Assembly (NCBI GenBank): GCA_035236585.1
Contig: CP141138.1
Coordinates: 31,011,437-31,075,436 of the forward strand
DNA: 64,000 bases
Direction: 5' to 3'
DNA from: Warburgia ugandensis
Lineage: Eukaryota; Streptophyta; Magnoliopsida; Canellales; Canellaceae
Part shown: piece after piece, positions 1 to 11,544 of the stretch
Numbering within the stretch: position 1 is the first letter of the stretch
Layout of the letters: every line of letters begins with the position of its first letter
Notes under the pieces: model-generated
What the model saw: the letters and a program-made list of their open reading frames with translations, nothing else
Told to the model about the DNA's origin: nothing
Database searches by the model: none
Translations under genes and position numbers: made by a program

Positions 1-46
1 CGCCTTTTTATCAAAATTGCATCATATAAAAACCCGGGTCGTGACA
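1..46 (+). mobile_element. 3' end of an LTR, cut by the window edge
   Basis: The first bases end with CCCGGGTCGTGACA, the same kind of terminus (CCCRGGTCGTCACA) that closes the LTRs ending near 38087 and 60493. No primer-binding site follows, so this is probably a 3' LTR or a solo LTR whose body lies to the left of the window. Confidence 0.5.
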
Positions 47-3000
47 GTTTTACACTACAATCTTAACCTGCATTCATGTACACATTAATGTGCTACATGC
101 ATTCAATATTAATATGCATTCCAACATACATTCAATTTAAATCCTAAGTGTACAACCTTCTTACAATTATACAGTCTTCCTGCAATCTTTTAGAGACTAG
201 AAAATAGAAACTATAATGTGCTACATTCACTACAACATCCACATTTAACATTTATATATTCACATTCACTTTCACCCTAAAAAATTCAAAGACATGAGGA
301 ACAAACTTGACAAGTACCTACACCCACATTGCGCCATACACATGCAAGCATTTACTTTCAGACTCTGTCTTCCCTTATTCATCTCCATAAACTCATCACA
401 TAATATACTTGAAGGAAATTAATGAAAAGTATAAGAGATAAGCATCTAACTATAATACATGTAAATATATAATTCTAATGAATGAATCAATGAATTTATA
501 AAAAAGGGTAAATTTTTATTTTATTTATTTATTTCCTTATACATCTCATTTATTGACGAAGAGGTATTTACCAATATTGAATCAGTGTGTAAGGAAATTA
601 TGTTAGGGTGACAATTAAGGAGAGGTTATTGGGATGACTCAAAGATTTAAAAACAATTTTCTGAGATAATTGAAAATTTTTTTTTTTTTTTTTCTATTAA
701 GTGATCTCCTAAAAGAAAATTGTAACTTAAAAATAGTGGTGAAACGAAGGCCTTAGCCTAAGCCTAAGTGAAAGAACATAGAGAAACTCTAATTGATAAA
801 TTAGGGCAAAATTTTTAGTATAATACTAGTCATGGGATAATTGCAAATTTTAACCCTGAACAGTATATAATTGAGAAATCTGAGCAAAGTAAGGGGTTTT
901 TATTGAAGAATTTCTATGTGGGCTGATCAACGAAAGGGGGAAAATCCAGCATGCCATGTGGGGTCCTATTTCATGGGTTGCTGGCTTTCCCCATCAAGCC
1001 ACCATCCATTCCCCTTCGTATGTACCTAACTATGAAATAAACATAACATAGAGGCCATAATGAATTAGTTCAAGGCCATTGTAGTGAGGTGAAGAAGGAC
1101 GCAATAGCAAGTAGAGCAAGGATGAATTGTGGGGAAGATTGGTGCAGAGGCCAATCTAGGAAGAAAGACGAGTGAGTGGGGAACCTGGAAATTTGAAGGA
1201 GAAAGCTTGGGAAAGGATTGATCAAGTGAAGAACTGAAGAGCTCCTACTTGAGTGAAGTTCCATGTAGGGAATAGAAGCACCTACAACTCAAGAAACCAG
1301 CCTTGAATCTGGTGGCCCAGGAGCTCAACTCAATTGTGAGACTTGTTAGTAAGGAGAATTCCTAATACTAGCATGGTTTAGCTTAAACAAATGGTGTTGT
1401 TTTCTTTAAAATTGGTAAGAGGAATTCATTTTTGCCACTCATTGAACATGTAGTAGATTTCTACTACATTTCACTCTTATTGTTGCTTGATGTTGATTTT
1501 AATTTGTAAATCCATTGCATGTTGTATAATAGTAGTTTGCAATGACTTGAAATGCATCGTCTTGCCTGCAATTGTTGAACTTGCAACTAATTTAAGCATG
1601 CTCTATTTTGGAACTACATGTGGAGGGCAAAGTAGGGAATGATTCACAAGCATTAACACCCCCATGATCCACCTCAATTTTGAATTTCCTTTCTAAGTTC
1701 TTCTTATTGATGATTAAGCTTGAGATTTACATAGAAAAGATGCAATTTTCCTAATAGGTTGGTGCACATTATGTTCCTGCACATAGTTGTAGGAAAATGG
1801 CACTCCAAATCTTTACATGAAACCTCTAATTTGGCTTAAATAATGTAAAACTCAATTTTTAGGTCTTCAAGGTAGAGGTTTGAACTTTAAAAGTGAATGA
1901 AAGAACTCGAAGAGGGTGCTAAATAGGAGTAAAGGCACCAACTTTTCTACACATAGCTGCAAGAAAGTGATGCCCTTTTCCTCTACCTGTTGGGCCACTG
2001 TAAGGTAATGGGGAGTATAAATTCAAACTTTAGTGATATAAGGGAATGATCATCAAGGGAATTAGGCTTTGAATCTAAAGAATTAGTAAGTAAAGACTAG
2101 TAAATTAGCACCATTTTCCTACATGGTTTCAATAGGAAATGCTAGTAACTAGTCTAAAATTTCCCAAAAATGTCCGTTCAACATGGGAAGCTGTAAATTC
2201 AGCTTGATTGTTGTATTTATTGAAATGGTTTAGATGTTCAAATGAATAGGGAGACCTACCTATTAGGAATTTCTGTGCAAGGAGCACCATAACTAGATAA
2301 TTTAGCTAGTTACTAATTCACTGTAGGTACTTAGGCAATAATAGGGGAACTGAGGGTGGAAGGTGGAGTGTGATGGGGCACCCATGAATTTTCACTAGGA
2401 AATATGGAGGGCCTTATAAGGAAGTTCTAAGTGAGTCCCTTAGAGGGAAGTAGCATAGGGAGTGAGAGGCAAAATTCCCTCTTTCCTAGTGATTTAGTAC
2501 ATATAGACTCTATTAGTTGGTTAATGTAAAGCACCAACTTAAGCACCACCTAGAACTAAGTTGGACTGATTTGGACCATCACTACTTAGGAAGCTACGTG
2601 TTTGAGGGCTACTTCTCCAATTAGTTAATGAATACTTATGTACCTAGCTAAGGACCAAAAGAAAAATAAATCCTTAAAATTCTAACAAATAAAGCATAAA
2701 GGGTTACTACCTATGTGTACCTAGATTTTTAAGTAGAAGAGTAGTGCATTATAACAAGCAAGTTAGTAAGTTGCAAACTTTTAGTCCTAGAAATTCATGA
2801 TAGAACTAACCCAATGGCCCTTCAATTCTCAATTGTTAAACACCTACTAAGGGACATACTAACATAAACATTTTGAGTTAGAGCTTAGATGAATGAACAA
2901 AATGCGATTGCACTTGATGAAGAGTTAGTGATAAGGAAACCCCTCACTCATTTCTTTTAGCGATTTAGTTGTTGCCCTTGGCCATATTTTTTTGGTCACT

Positions 3001-4295
3001 TGTACTACTATAGTATAATGACTTAATATGAGATAAGGCTATAAGTCTATGAACTTATAAACCAAGTTGAAATATGCCTTTAAGTTAAGGGAAAATTTGT
3101 CAAACTCCATAGATTTATGATTAACACTATATTAGTTAGAGCATGGTACTAATGAGGCACCATGCGCATCCCTAAGAACTATAGAAAAGCTCATCCTCCT
3201 CTACCTCACAAGAACGTGATTCCTTAGGGTTGTGCATCATCAAGTTAAGAGACCTAGGATCTTATTAGAGACATGACTAAGTAAGTGAACTCAAAATAAT
3301 AAAAGAAATAGTGTAAGAAATGTATAACCTAGACTAAAGTAAATAGGCCAATATATAAGGAAATTTCACTAAAATATTAAATGCCTTAACCCTAGAGACG
3401 AAAAAATAAAATGCATTCATTTTAAATGGATATCCAAAGACTAAATTTCATGAAAATAATAACATAAACTAATTAAGGATATACTATAACATATTAATGG
3501 GATTCTCAAGGCATCTAACTTTATCAAACACAAAAGGGACAACAAATTTGAAAATGGGATGCCAGCCTTTGAGATGATATTGATACCAGCCTTGCCATGG
3601 AGATGGTGGATAGGAGGAGTAGCTTTTCATGGGGAAGTGCTCTGAGTGGTAGCTGGGTAACCCTCATGAGGTTTGGTAAGTCACGGCCATGCAGTATCCA
3701 TGAGCCCATGTAAAGTCTATAGTAGTCGCCAATTGGTGACGAAAGGGTCCTATTAGCATAGGAGTTTGTGTGGTTTTAGCATGCTGGGCATGCTAGCCAT
3801 TCTTGAGAGTCTAAACCATGATTGTCCCTAATGGTAGGATTGTATGCCATTGTGATGTCCATAATGGTAGAACTATATGCCATTGTAGTTCAGAGCAATC
3901 AATTTTTCCATAACGATGTGGGTTTATATTTTGCATTATGGACTGAGGGCTATGTGCCTTGGTTTTTCTTTTGGCAATTTGAGCTTACTAAATTGATTGG
4001 GTTATTGGTTTCTTTGGATATTGCACAAGAATTGGGTTACCAGTTTTTCCTCATGGTTTTCACCTCACATGTCGTGTCTTCTATGTCACATGAGATTTGG
4101 GGACATTTCCAAAACAAGTTCTAATTCTTGCCCATCTAGTGCCTATGTATTGCATCTTTCCTAGAAAGTACTTATTTCTATATCTATATATGCATAGTAT
4201 TGGTTGCACTATTTTTAGTGGGCCAACTTATATTAGATCTTCTTCCTATCATGAGCTATTATTTTGCATACCCCCTACAACCAAGATTTTAGGAA
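47..4295. other. Intergenic stretch without recognisable genes
   Basis: AT-rich sequence. I see no coding similarity on either strand; the open frames are short and unrelated to any family I recognise. It holds a 17-base T run (677-693) and a 33-base imperfect tandem duplication (3824-3856 and 3857-3889). The frame that runs rightward from 4097 crosses the border of the solo LTR at 4301, so it is fortuitous. Confidence 0.6.
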
Positions 4296-4300
4296 ATTTG
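4296..4300. repeat. Target site duplication, left copy (ATTTG)
   Basis: ATTTG directly precedes the TGTAAT end of the solo LTR and is repeated exactly at 9321-9325. Confidence 0.85.
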
Positions 4301-4907
4301 TGTAATGACCCGGGTTTTTGTAACACATTTTTTAAAGGCAAGGCGCCCTTAATAGTAAACAAAATTTCCAAAACAAAGCAGCGAAAATTCTTTTCTTTAG
4401 AACTTGTTTTGTAAAACCTAAGTCATCATTTCATACATAACATAAGTAGAATTTTGTACAAGATAAAATTTCATTGAAGGAATATACTTTTATTAAATTC
4501 CAAAATCCATCTAGTGGTTTATAGTATAGCCCGGGTATCAATACAATACTTGTCCAAATTACATAATCCAAATTTCAAAGCTCACCATACAATAAAAACT
4601 CTCAATACAATACAATGATCTCAAATAAAATTACATGTCTTTAAGGGATATACCTTGATTGGTTATTTTTCTAAGCCTTCTTAAGTCTTGAGCTCCTAAT
4701 TCTTCTTCTATATATCTTAGATATTATAAACATTCAAACATTTACAATATCTCAACAAGCTATGCTTGGTAGGGGATTCAAGAAGAATAATAATTTCACA
4801 ATATAATCCTAATACTTCATAATCCTATTATTCATACTCATGGATCAATCTCTCTACTTTGTCATATATGTACATCCTTACACATACATATTGTATATGT
4901 CATATAG

Positions 4908-4930
4908 ATATATATATATATATATATATA
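4908..4930. repeat. (TA)n microsatellite inside the solo LTR
   Basis: About 11 uninterrupted TA units. The corresponding place in the other LTR copy (near 57370) has only a few units, so the tract has expanded here or shrunk there. Confidence 0.9.
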
Positions 4931-6316
4931 GTCAAAACTGTGAAAAATAATTAATATCTCAAATATCAATAGTCACACTTAGACACATTGAGTTGATCAA
5001 TCATCCAGACTTTGCTGAAAAATGCTCCCTCATTTGGGCAGTATCATCACACTCAGCCATACTAAGTTGATAAAACATCTAGACCCTACTGGAAAAATAC
5101 TCCCTCATTTGGGCAGTATCAGCATCTCATTATGACATGCATTATAATGCAAAATACTCAAAGGACTACTATGCTATAGTTTGATCCGTACCAACACACT
5201 CGGGTAACTGCTTTCATACTCCATGGATACCAAATGTGAAAAATCATCTATGTCATGTCTATATAGGGAGACAGAACGTCACAGTGGTAGCCTTCCCATA
5301 ATTGCCCCACCTGACAGTTTGCCTCTTTGAGGCAAAATGAGGAGAGTGGGTCACCAAACCCTCGTAACCCTCCTAGCATAGCATCCCCAGGCATACGCCT
5401 ATTTAAAACAAAAACCACAAGCCTCCTTGCTTATATATAAAGTATTCTTTTACTTATCAAACATCTTGTCTATTTATAGCACCATCCTCGTATTTTGGTA
5501 TTCTTATACCAAGGATAGGATTTCACTTCAAACTTAGGGGCATCATTTACAATGAAAGATACCCATGTTCATATAAGTGTAGGGATCACCATTCTATATG
5601 AATGATTCCCATGTATTGATTTTATACTTATCAGACAATTTGTCTATTTATCTAGGGCTGGAATACCTTCCAGTTCCCTGTTCACTTATGGTTTTCCTCA
5701 ATTCTAACTTAACTATTTCATATGTGTTTTGGTTGGATCATAAGGGTTTTCAAGGGGTTTAATACAAGTATTTACATTACACTTGTCAATATTTCTAGAC
5801 ATGAGATCATGTATTCAACATGTATTTCTCATGTAGATGCATTCATAAAATCCTCTCATACCTTCAAGTAGTGATTCATCTCTTCAAATCTGTAAATCCA
5901 TACATACTGTCAATATTTATACAGTCTAAATAATCCTATATTTTTTATCTGATCTATATTCTCTATCTAATCTTGTCCTTTGATATAAAGGATCTAGATC
6001 TTATGTCCTATCATGATCTATCTTCCTCGGATAGTGTTTATCCTATTGATCAATAGATCTGACGGTTAGAATGATCTTCTAATCTTTCAGATCTAAGTAT
6101 TTTCTATTCTAAGTCTTTGTGTATTCCTTTCTTTGATCTTGACCTTTCATAGATCCTTTGATCAACAATTTGTACTTGTTGATAAAGATCAAGAGATTAG
6201 ATCTTCTATCATCTAGTTCTTCTTTGATCTAAGTTCAGTTGTTTTGGTTCTCTTCCTTTAATCATATTTGATCAAGGGTTCAGATCTTCTATTCTATTTG
6301 ATCTAAATTACAAGCA

Positions 6317-6336
6317 ATATATATATATATATATAT
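6317..6336. repeat. (AT)n microsatellite inside the solo LTR
   Basis: About 10 AT units. The counterpart in the 52.5-58.0 kb LTR (near 55740) is instead a short TATG-type run. Confidence 0.85.
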
Positions 6337-8758
6337 TACCATCATTAAGAAGTATTTATTTCTTTTTATTGTTCTTGATCATTCAAGATCCCATGGATCT
6401 TATTTGATCATCCTTATCTTACTTACAAATTTTATTAGGATTAGATAATTTACTAACTTTTTATGCTCTTATTATTATTATTCAACTAGTTAATATTTTA
6501 CTAGTTGAAGGTAACTTATTTCATCCTAAGTTTAGACAGCTCCTATTTTCAATTGACTAAGGCTTATTAGCTGAATGACTGAAGACAAAGTGATTACCTC
6601 AATCCTCATGTAAGGAGACATTTAGACCTCACAAACGTCAACGAAAGGTAGGGGAAGAGTAAGACTCTATTAGAGAACCTCCTTAACCACCATGTTTAGC
6701 ATTCACTAGAGTGACCTTAGCTCAACCTTTCATAAGGTTCCTATGAGCATTTTAACCCTAAGTACTCTTTCTAATTGATTTTAATTAAATTCATAAATGT
6801 TTAAAATGTTATTCATGGGGTTTATTATTCTCCTAGTTTGGGCCAAGGATTTGATAATCCTTATATTGTCTTACTAACTATAGCCCTTACTAATATTAAG
6901 TCAAAGTCATTCACTCATCTTAATTGTCCATGAATCTCTATATTCTATTAGTTTACATTTTTGGTGATTTATGCTCATTATATCTTAACAACTACTTAAC
7001 AATTAAATCTACTAATAAAATTTGACAACAATTAAATCATAAACTTTAAAGCAAAAATCCAATATAAGCTTAACAACCATTTATACTAACATGCTTCTTA
7101 TGAATGTAACTTAACCTAATGGAATAAAACTATACTTAAACTAGCATGATCCTAAGTTATGAAATACATGAAATTTTACTACTAGTCTAATGGAATCATG
7201 CTAAAATGTCAAATTTAAACTAACATGGCCTTAAGATAATTAAATCTACTAACCTAATAACAAACTAATAACATTTAGAGCATATCATGCTAAAATTTAA
7301 GAATTACACTATCATACTTCCTAATTTATAACATGAATCACATTTACAATTCTATTATCAAATAAAAGATAATTAAACTAATTAGATTAAGATTATTAGA
7401 AACTTTTTCCTTATGATCCAACCATTAGATCTTAGATCTTTTCTTTTAGATCAAGGGATTTAATTACATTTAGGGTTTTTACTCTATTAAGATTCAAAGA
7501 TCATATCCACTTGTTTTTGTCATGTTTAATCCATGATCTAACTAGATTCTATCATAATATCATTCATTCAATCCATCCTAAGGGTCTGATCATACTTGAT
7601 CTCATTGATCAAGTGGGTCCCTTTGTATTTTTTTAGGTTTTTCTATCATAAAGGGTAGATTCCTCATTTTATGTTAGATCTTGTCAAAATAGATTATGGA
7701 TATTACTTGATTTTAACATTATATCATCATTGCAGTAGATCCACAAGATCTGATCATCTTAGATCTTGAAGATTATGAAAATTAAAAGCTAAATTCCTAA
7801 AAATAGTAAGTTTCTTGCATATTTTTATCAATTTTATTATTTCAAATGAAAATAGAACTTACAAGCTTTCAATAACATCTTTTTATCTTAATTTGGAGTT
7901 TATATGACTCCACAATTGAAGACTGAAGTTCACAGTTGTTCTGAGGTTCCAGATTTGATCTAGGCCCAACGGAACGGACGATTGTGATCAATTGAGTGGA
8001 GCGGTCCGGTCACCAAGATGCATGCCATAATGCATTCTCGAGACTGATGTTGTCCCATAGCCGTTCCGCCAGGATGGTGTCGGCGGCGTCTCGGGATCTG
8101 ATCTTTTTAGGAAGATTGAACAGTCCTTTTTGATCGCCCAAACAATTCCTTTTCAATAAAATGCTCAAAACTTGATTAAATTTTATGAAAATTCTACCCT
8201 AGGGGTTTTGGACCCTTTTGGATTGATTGGACAACTCAAATATTCCATCTGAGCGATCCATCATCCAGAATTTAAGGGTTCTTATCCTTATTTGATTTTT
8301 ATTATTTTTAACCTAAAACTAATTTTAAAAAATAAAAATTATATAAATTAACATGAAATAAGTGTGAAAAGAATTTTCACCTATCTGATTGGAGAAAAAT
8401 GTTGGTTTTGCATCCCAATTTAAAAGAATATCCACTTGATGATAAGATTGCCTAAGAACTGCTTGTCTTGTCATTTTTCGTTGTTTGAACCATTGGATCT
8501 TGAATTTTCTTTTGTGGTTTTGTTGATAAGTAGTCTAGGATAATATGAATGCTGGGATTTGTGAGATTTGATTTGGAATAGAGTTTCTAATTGAATTTAG
8601 GTCTCTTGTTCCAATTAGATAGAGGAGAGAGAAAGTGAAAGATGAGAGATTTTTTGGAGTTTGGAAATTTGGTAATGAATCTAGATATGGTTTTATAAGG
8701 AAAGCAAGAAAATTTTTTCATAAATTTTATAAACATTTTTGGAGGATTTTTGGGTGTG

Positions 8759-8766
8759 TATTTATA
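8759..8766 (-). promoter_or_regulatory. LTR TATA box (solo LTR)
   Basis: TATAAATA on the minus strand, in the block preserved in all three LTR copies of this family (53130-53137 and 59576-59583 on the plus strand). It lies about 555 bases from the LTR start, so U3 would be short and the transcribed part very long. Confidence 0.55.
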
Positions 8767-9320
8767 GATGTTTTGAATTTTTCATAATTACTTGTAATAA
8801 TTATGTTTCAATTCTTTTGAATATTAAATTAACATTGGATCCTCCACTACCACCTCCTTCTCCAATATCATTTGGTAGTGGTTTGATCACTCATTACATG
8901 TTTTCTGGCCGTTGGATTCATTTGTGGTGCAAAAGGACCATTTTGCCCTTTTATGGAGAAAAATCTTTTTTATTCTCCCAAACTCATAATTAAGTGTACT
9001 TAGTGGTGTTGGAATCATATTTCTGAGTGCATTCTAAATAGTAATGTCTTAGATGTCAATTATGGGTAAAATTACCATTTTACCCTTTTATTCATAAAAA
9101 TGAAGAAAATTAGAGATTTTTTATTTTAACTTAGAATTGAACGTATTTAGTCTCATTTCGATCAGTTTTTCAAGTACATTAATAATTTCTAAGTTTTAAA
9201 TCATGTTTTAATCTCTATAAAAAGATAATTTCCAATAACCTAATATTCTAGCCTGAAATTTCTAAAAATTCAAACTAAATTGATTTTCTCAATCAATTTA
9301 CAAAAATTGGATTTATTACA

Positions 9321-9325
9321 ATTTG
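9321..9325. repeat. Target site duplication, right copy (ATTTG)
   Basis: Exact copy of 4296-4300, immediately after the ATTACA end of the solo LTR. Confidence 0.85.
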
Positions 9326-9813
9326 AGCATGAGAGATATCGGGAAGATGAAAGGACAGGGTTTTGTTTAAATGTAAGATTCATATCACTTTTTTACATAG
9401 TACTAAATAGATTCTTTGTATAGGGATCCAATTTTTTAGGTTCACACTTGAGATGGATGTAGAACCCCAATTATGGACTATTTTTAATTATCTCAATGGT
9501 ATGCGTGACTCTATTTGTGACTAGTATTTAATCCTATGGCATGTATCTCTAACCATAATTAGGTTAAAAAATCTTTATTTTACATATATGAGGAGGTTTG
9601 ATAGTAACACCTGATACGAAGTTGAAGTATTTCACAAAATTACTTATGTGTTACCACTCGATCATTTTTCAAAAAACAAGAAATTTCTGCTCCTTTCTAA
9701 ATTAGGAATCACTAAATATGTTCAAAAGCTAGGATGTTACAGTAACTAAAGAAGTTTAGTTTTATATTAATAAATAACAAGATTTGTATGTTGATCTATA
9801 TTTTACAAGTGTT
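9326..9813. other. Spacer between solo LTR and CACTA remnant
   Basis: No coding similarity seen. The site reading TGTAACATCC on the minus strand near 9741 looks like an LTR start, but the flanking duplication places the real LTR border at 9320. Confidence 0.5.
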
Positions 9814-10680
9814 CTAATTGAAATGTGTTACATACTTTGCCCATTCGTTTCTTACATCATTGAGATCTAACTTGTAGTAAGTGGGCTTGGCACCCCATTT
9901 GGACAGTACATTAGGCTGCAAGACAACATTTTTAATTTAATTACATTCCTTAAGTTAGAATCCATTAAAATTTGCAAAAATGTGTAAGATTATGACTAGT
10001 AAAATTTTCTTACCTTTCGAAATTGTGAGACCCTAACACCATCATATACTAGGGTTCTCATATATCTCAGAACATACTACCCACACTCCCAATTAGAATT
10101 TTGTCTAGGGCACTGTACAACAAAGAAGATAGAAAGGTTTAATAAATACTATATATGTGTAATTATCACTTGTGTTTATAAAATAAAATAAGTAACTCGT
10201 TTCCTTACCTTGACCTTCTTCCAAGCGATAAATACTATCTAAGCCATGCACTTTAAATATACAATCCAAATGCATTAGATATCAATGAAAGATTAGTTAT
10301 TGGCTAATAAACTGTTATACATTTGAGCATATTAAAAACTTATTTATTATTTCATGGTGTAGGCCATGATTGTGGGCTCCATAAGAATAAAAAAAATAGT
10401 GCATGCCACAACGCACATTTAAAACCAGTAGTATCCAATGAGACCTATATATACACAATCATTTAAATTACACTTAAACCATATAATCCTTATGTGCGGA
10501 ACACAATTTGGTATGACAATTAGTAAAAACTCACCCACTAGTGTGGGGAATCATTAAGCCTTACCCCTTCGAGGTGAGCCCATTAGTCACTATTTCGTTG
10601 CTTCATAAATGACACCAGGGTTAAGGAAGAGTACATCCTCGATCTCTAATTTTTGCATTGTATCATGTAGGAAGTTGCAT
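9814..10680 (-). pseudogene. Ulp1-like (C48) cysteine peptidase remnant of the CACTA element
   Basis: Minus-strand pieces are separated by plausible introns. The first (about 10679-10596) reads LHDTMQKLEIEDVLFLNPGV. A short piece (about 10252-10209) ends at a GTAAGG donor. The next (10112-10014), between a TGTACAG acceptor and a GTAAGA donor, reads CPRQNSNWECG, a stop, then YVLRYMRTLV, which is the catalytic-cysteine block of Ulp1-like proteins carried by plant transposons (usual form ECGYYVLRYM). The last (9915-9814), after a TTGCAG acceptor, ends LDLNDVRNEWAKYVTHFN and a stop, matching the family's C-terminal tail. In the cysteine block the codon after the glycine is TAG where TAT or TAC (Tyr) is expected. 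I could not place the catalytic histidine. Intact members would be SUMO-type proteases, but this copy cannot make one. Confidence 0.6.
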
Positions 10681-10773
10681 TAAAGAAAAAAATTATTAGT
10701 TATCATTACAAATTAACACATCATGTCATGTACTATTATTGGAGGAGATATTGCTTATATATAGAGAGTAGGG

Positions 10774-10940
10774 TGTTAGCAACAGCAAATTATTGCAGGT
10801 GTAAGCTGCAACTAACACCCCATTGGCTTAGAAAAAGTAAAAAGGTATCATTTCCTTTGTCTTTTTCTGCTTTTTACTTTTTCTCAGCCAATGGGATGTT
10901 AACTGCTCCTAACACTTGCAATAATTTGTTGTTGCCAACA
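10774..10940. mobile_element. 167-base foldback MITE
   Basis: Two arms of about 70 bases are near-perfect inverted repeats: the left starts TGTTAGCAACAGCAAATTAT, and the right, read on the minus strand, starts TGTTGGCAACAACAAATTAT. Both arms end in GAGAAAAAGTAAAAA-like sequence around a loop of about 25 bases. The transcript or single strand would form one long hairpin. I see no target duplication at the ends, so the superfamily is open. It sits between the two coding regions of the CACTA remnant. Confidence 0.8.
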
Positions 10941-11222
10941 ATCTTCAACCCATTTAGGAGACAATGTGAGGGTGTTTGAGTTAATTTCATTTGTAAATTC
11001 TTATAAGGTCCTCATCCATAAGTGGTACTTCAACTACGTTATTGGTGACCACTCTGGCCTAGAGACATACATGGTTGATTAACTTATCTTTATTAATGAT
11101 TATGTAGAGGCCCCTCAGGGATAGTGGCATCTTATGTGGGACTTTTAGTTGATCCTTCGACAATTGCTGTAAAGTTGCACAATTTTTTTAATAACACTGG
11201 TCATTGAAGGCATTCAATTTTG

Positions 11223-11500
11223 TCATGAAAATAAACATAAGTACTAGTATCAGTTTGATCGCTATGACAAGATGAGATGGTGAAGAGGAAGTCAGCCTTG
11301 ATGGTGCTTGCTGTTGCTTCTGATTAATATTAGGTGCAGTTAATAAACCTTTAAATTAAGGTGATGAAAATAAACATAAATACTAGTACTAGTTTGATTG
11401 CTATGATGGGATGAGATGGTGAAGAGGAAGTAGGCCTCCATGGCACTTGATATAGCTTTTAATTAACATTAGATGCCATTAATAAATGATTCAATTGAGG
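11223..11500. repeat. Tandem duplication, unit about 139 bases, 2 copies
   Basis: The segment starting ATGAAAATAAACATAA near 11225 recurs from about 11364 and diverges at about 11500. The copies differ at many positions, so the duplication is old. It lies in the non-coding part of the CACTA remnant. Confidence 0.75.
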
Positions 11501-11544
11501 TCTTTAAAAACTATTTTGAAGATGCATGGGGGTATGAAAACATA

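Larger units (their letters stand above)
4301..9320 (-). mobile_element. Solo LTR of about 5.0 kb, giant-LTR family
   Basis: The segment starts TGTAATGACCCGGG and ends GGATTTATTACA, so its ends form a perfect TGTAAT/ATTACA inverted pair, and it is flanked by a 5-base duplication, ATTTG. The reverse complement matches the plus-strand segment 52554-58001 along its length, including the start, a TATAAATA box (8759-8766 on the minus strand), a pair of about 73-base repeats (near 4981-5130) and the terminal CCCGGGTCATTACA. No internal region, primer site or polypurine tract is attached, which fits recombination between the two LTRs of a former full element. The body has no coding similarity. About 5 kb is very long for a plant LTR; only a few lineages, such as Ogre, reach this size. 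Confidence 0.88.

Noticed and set aside
4097..4414. 105-codon frame on the plus strand
   Set aside because: It crosses the border of the solo LTR at 4301, so it is a chance joining of flank and LTR.
8739..8993. 84-codon frame inside the solo LTR
   Set aside because: The matching part of the other LTR copy does not keep the frame.
9731..9741. LTR start TGTAACATCC on the minus strand
   Set aside because: The ATTTG duplication and the start of the other LTR copy place the border at 9320.
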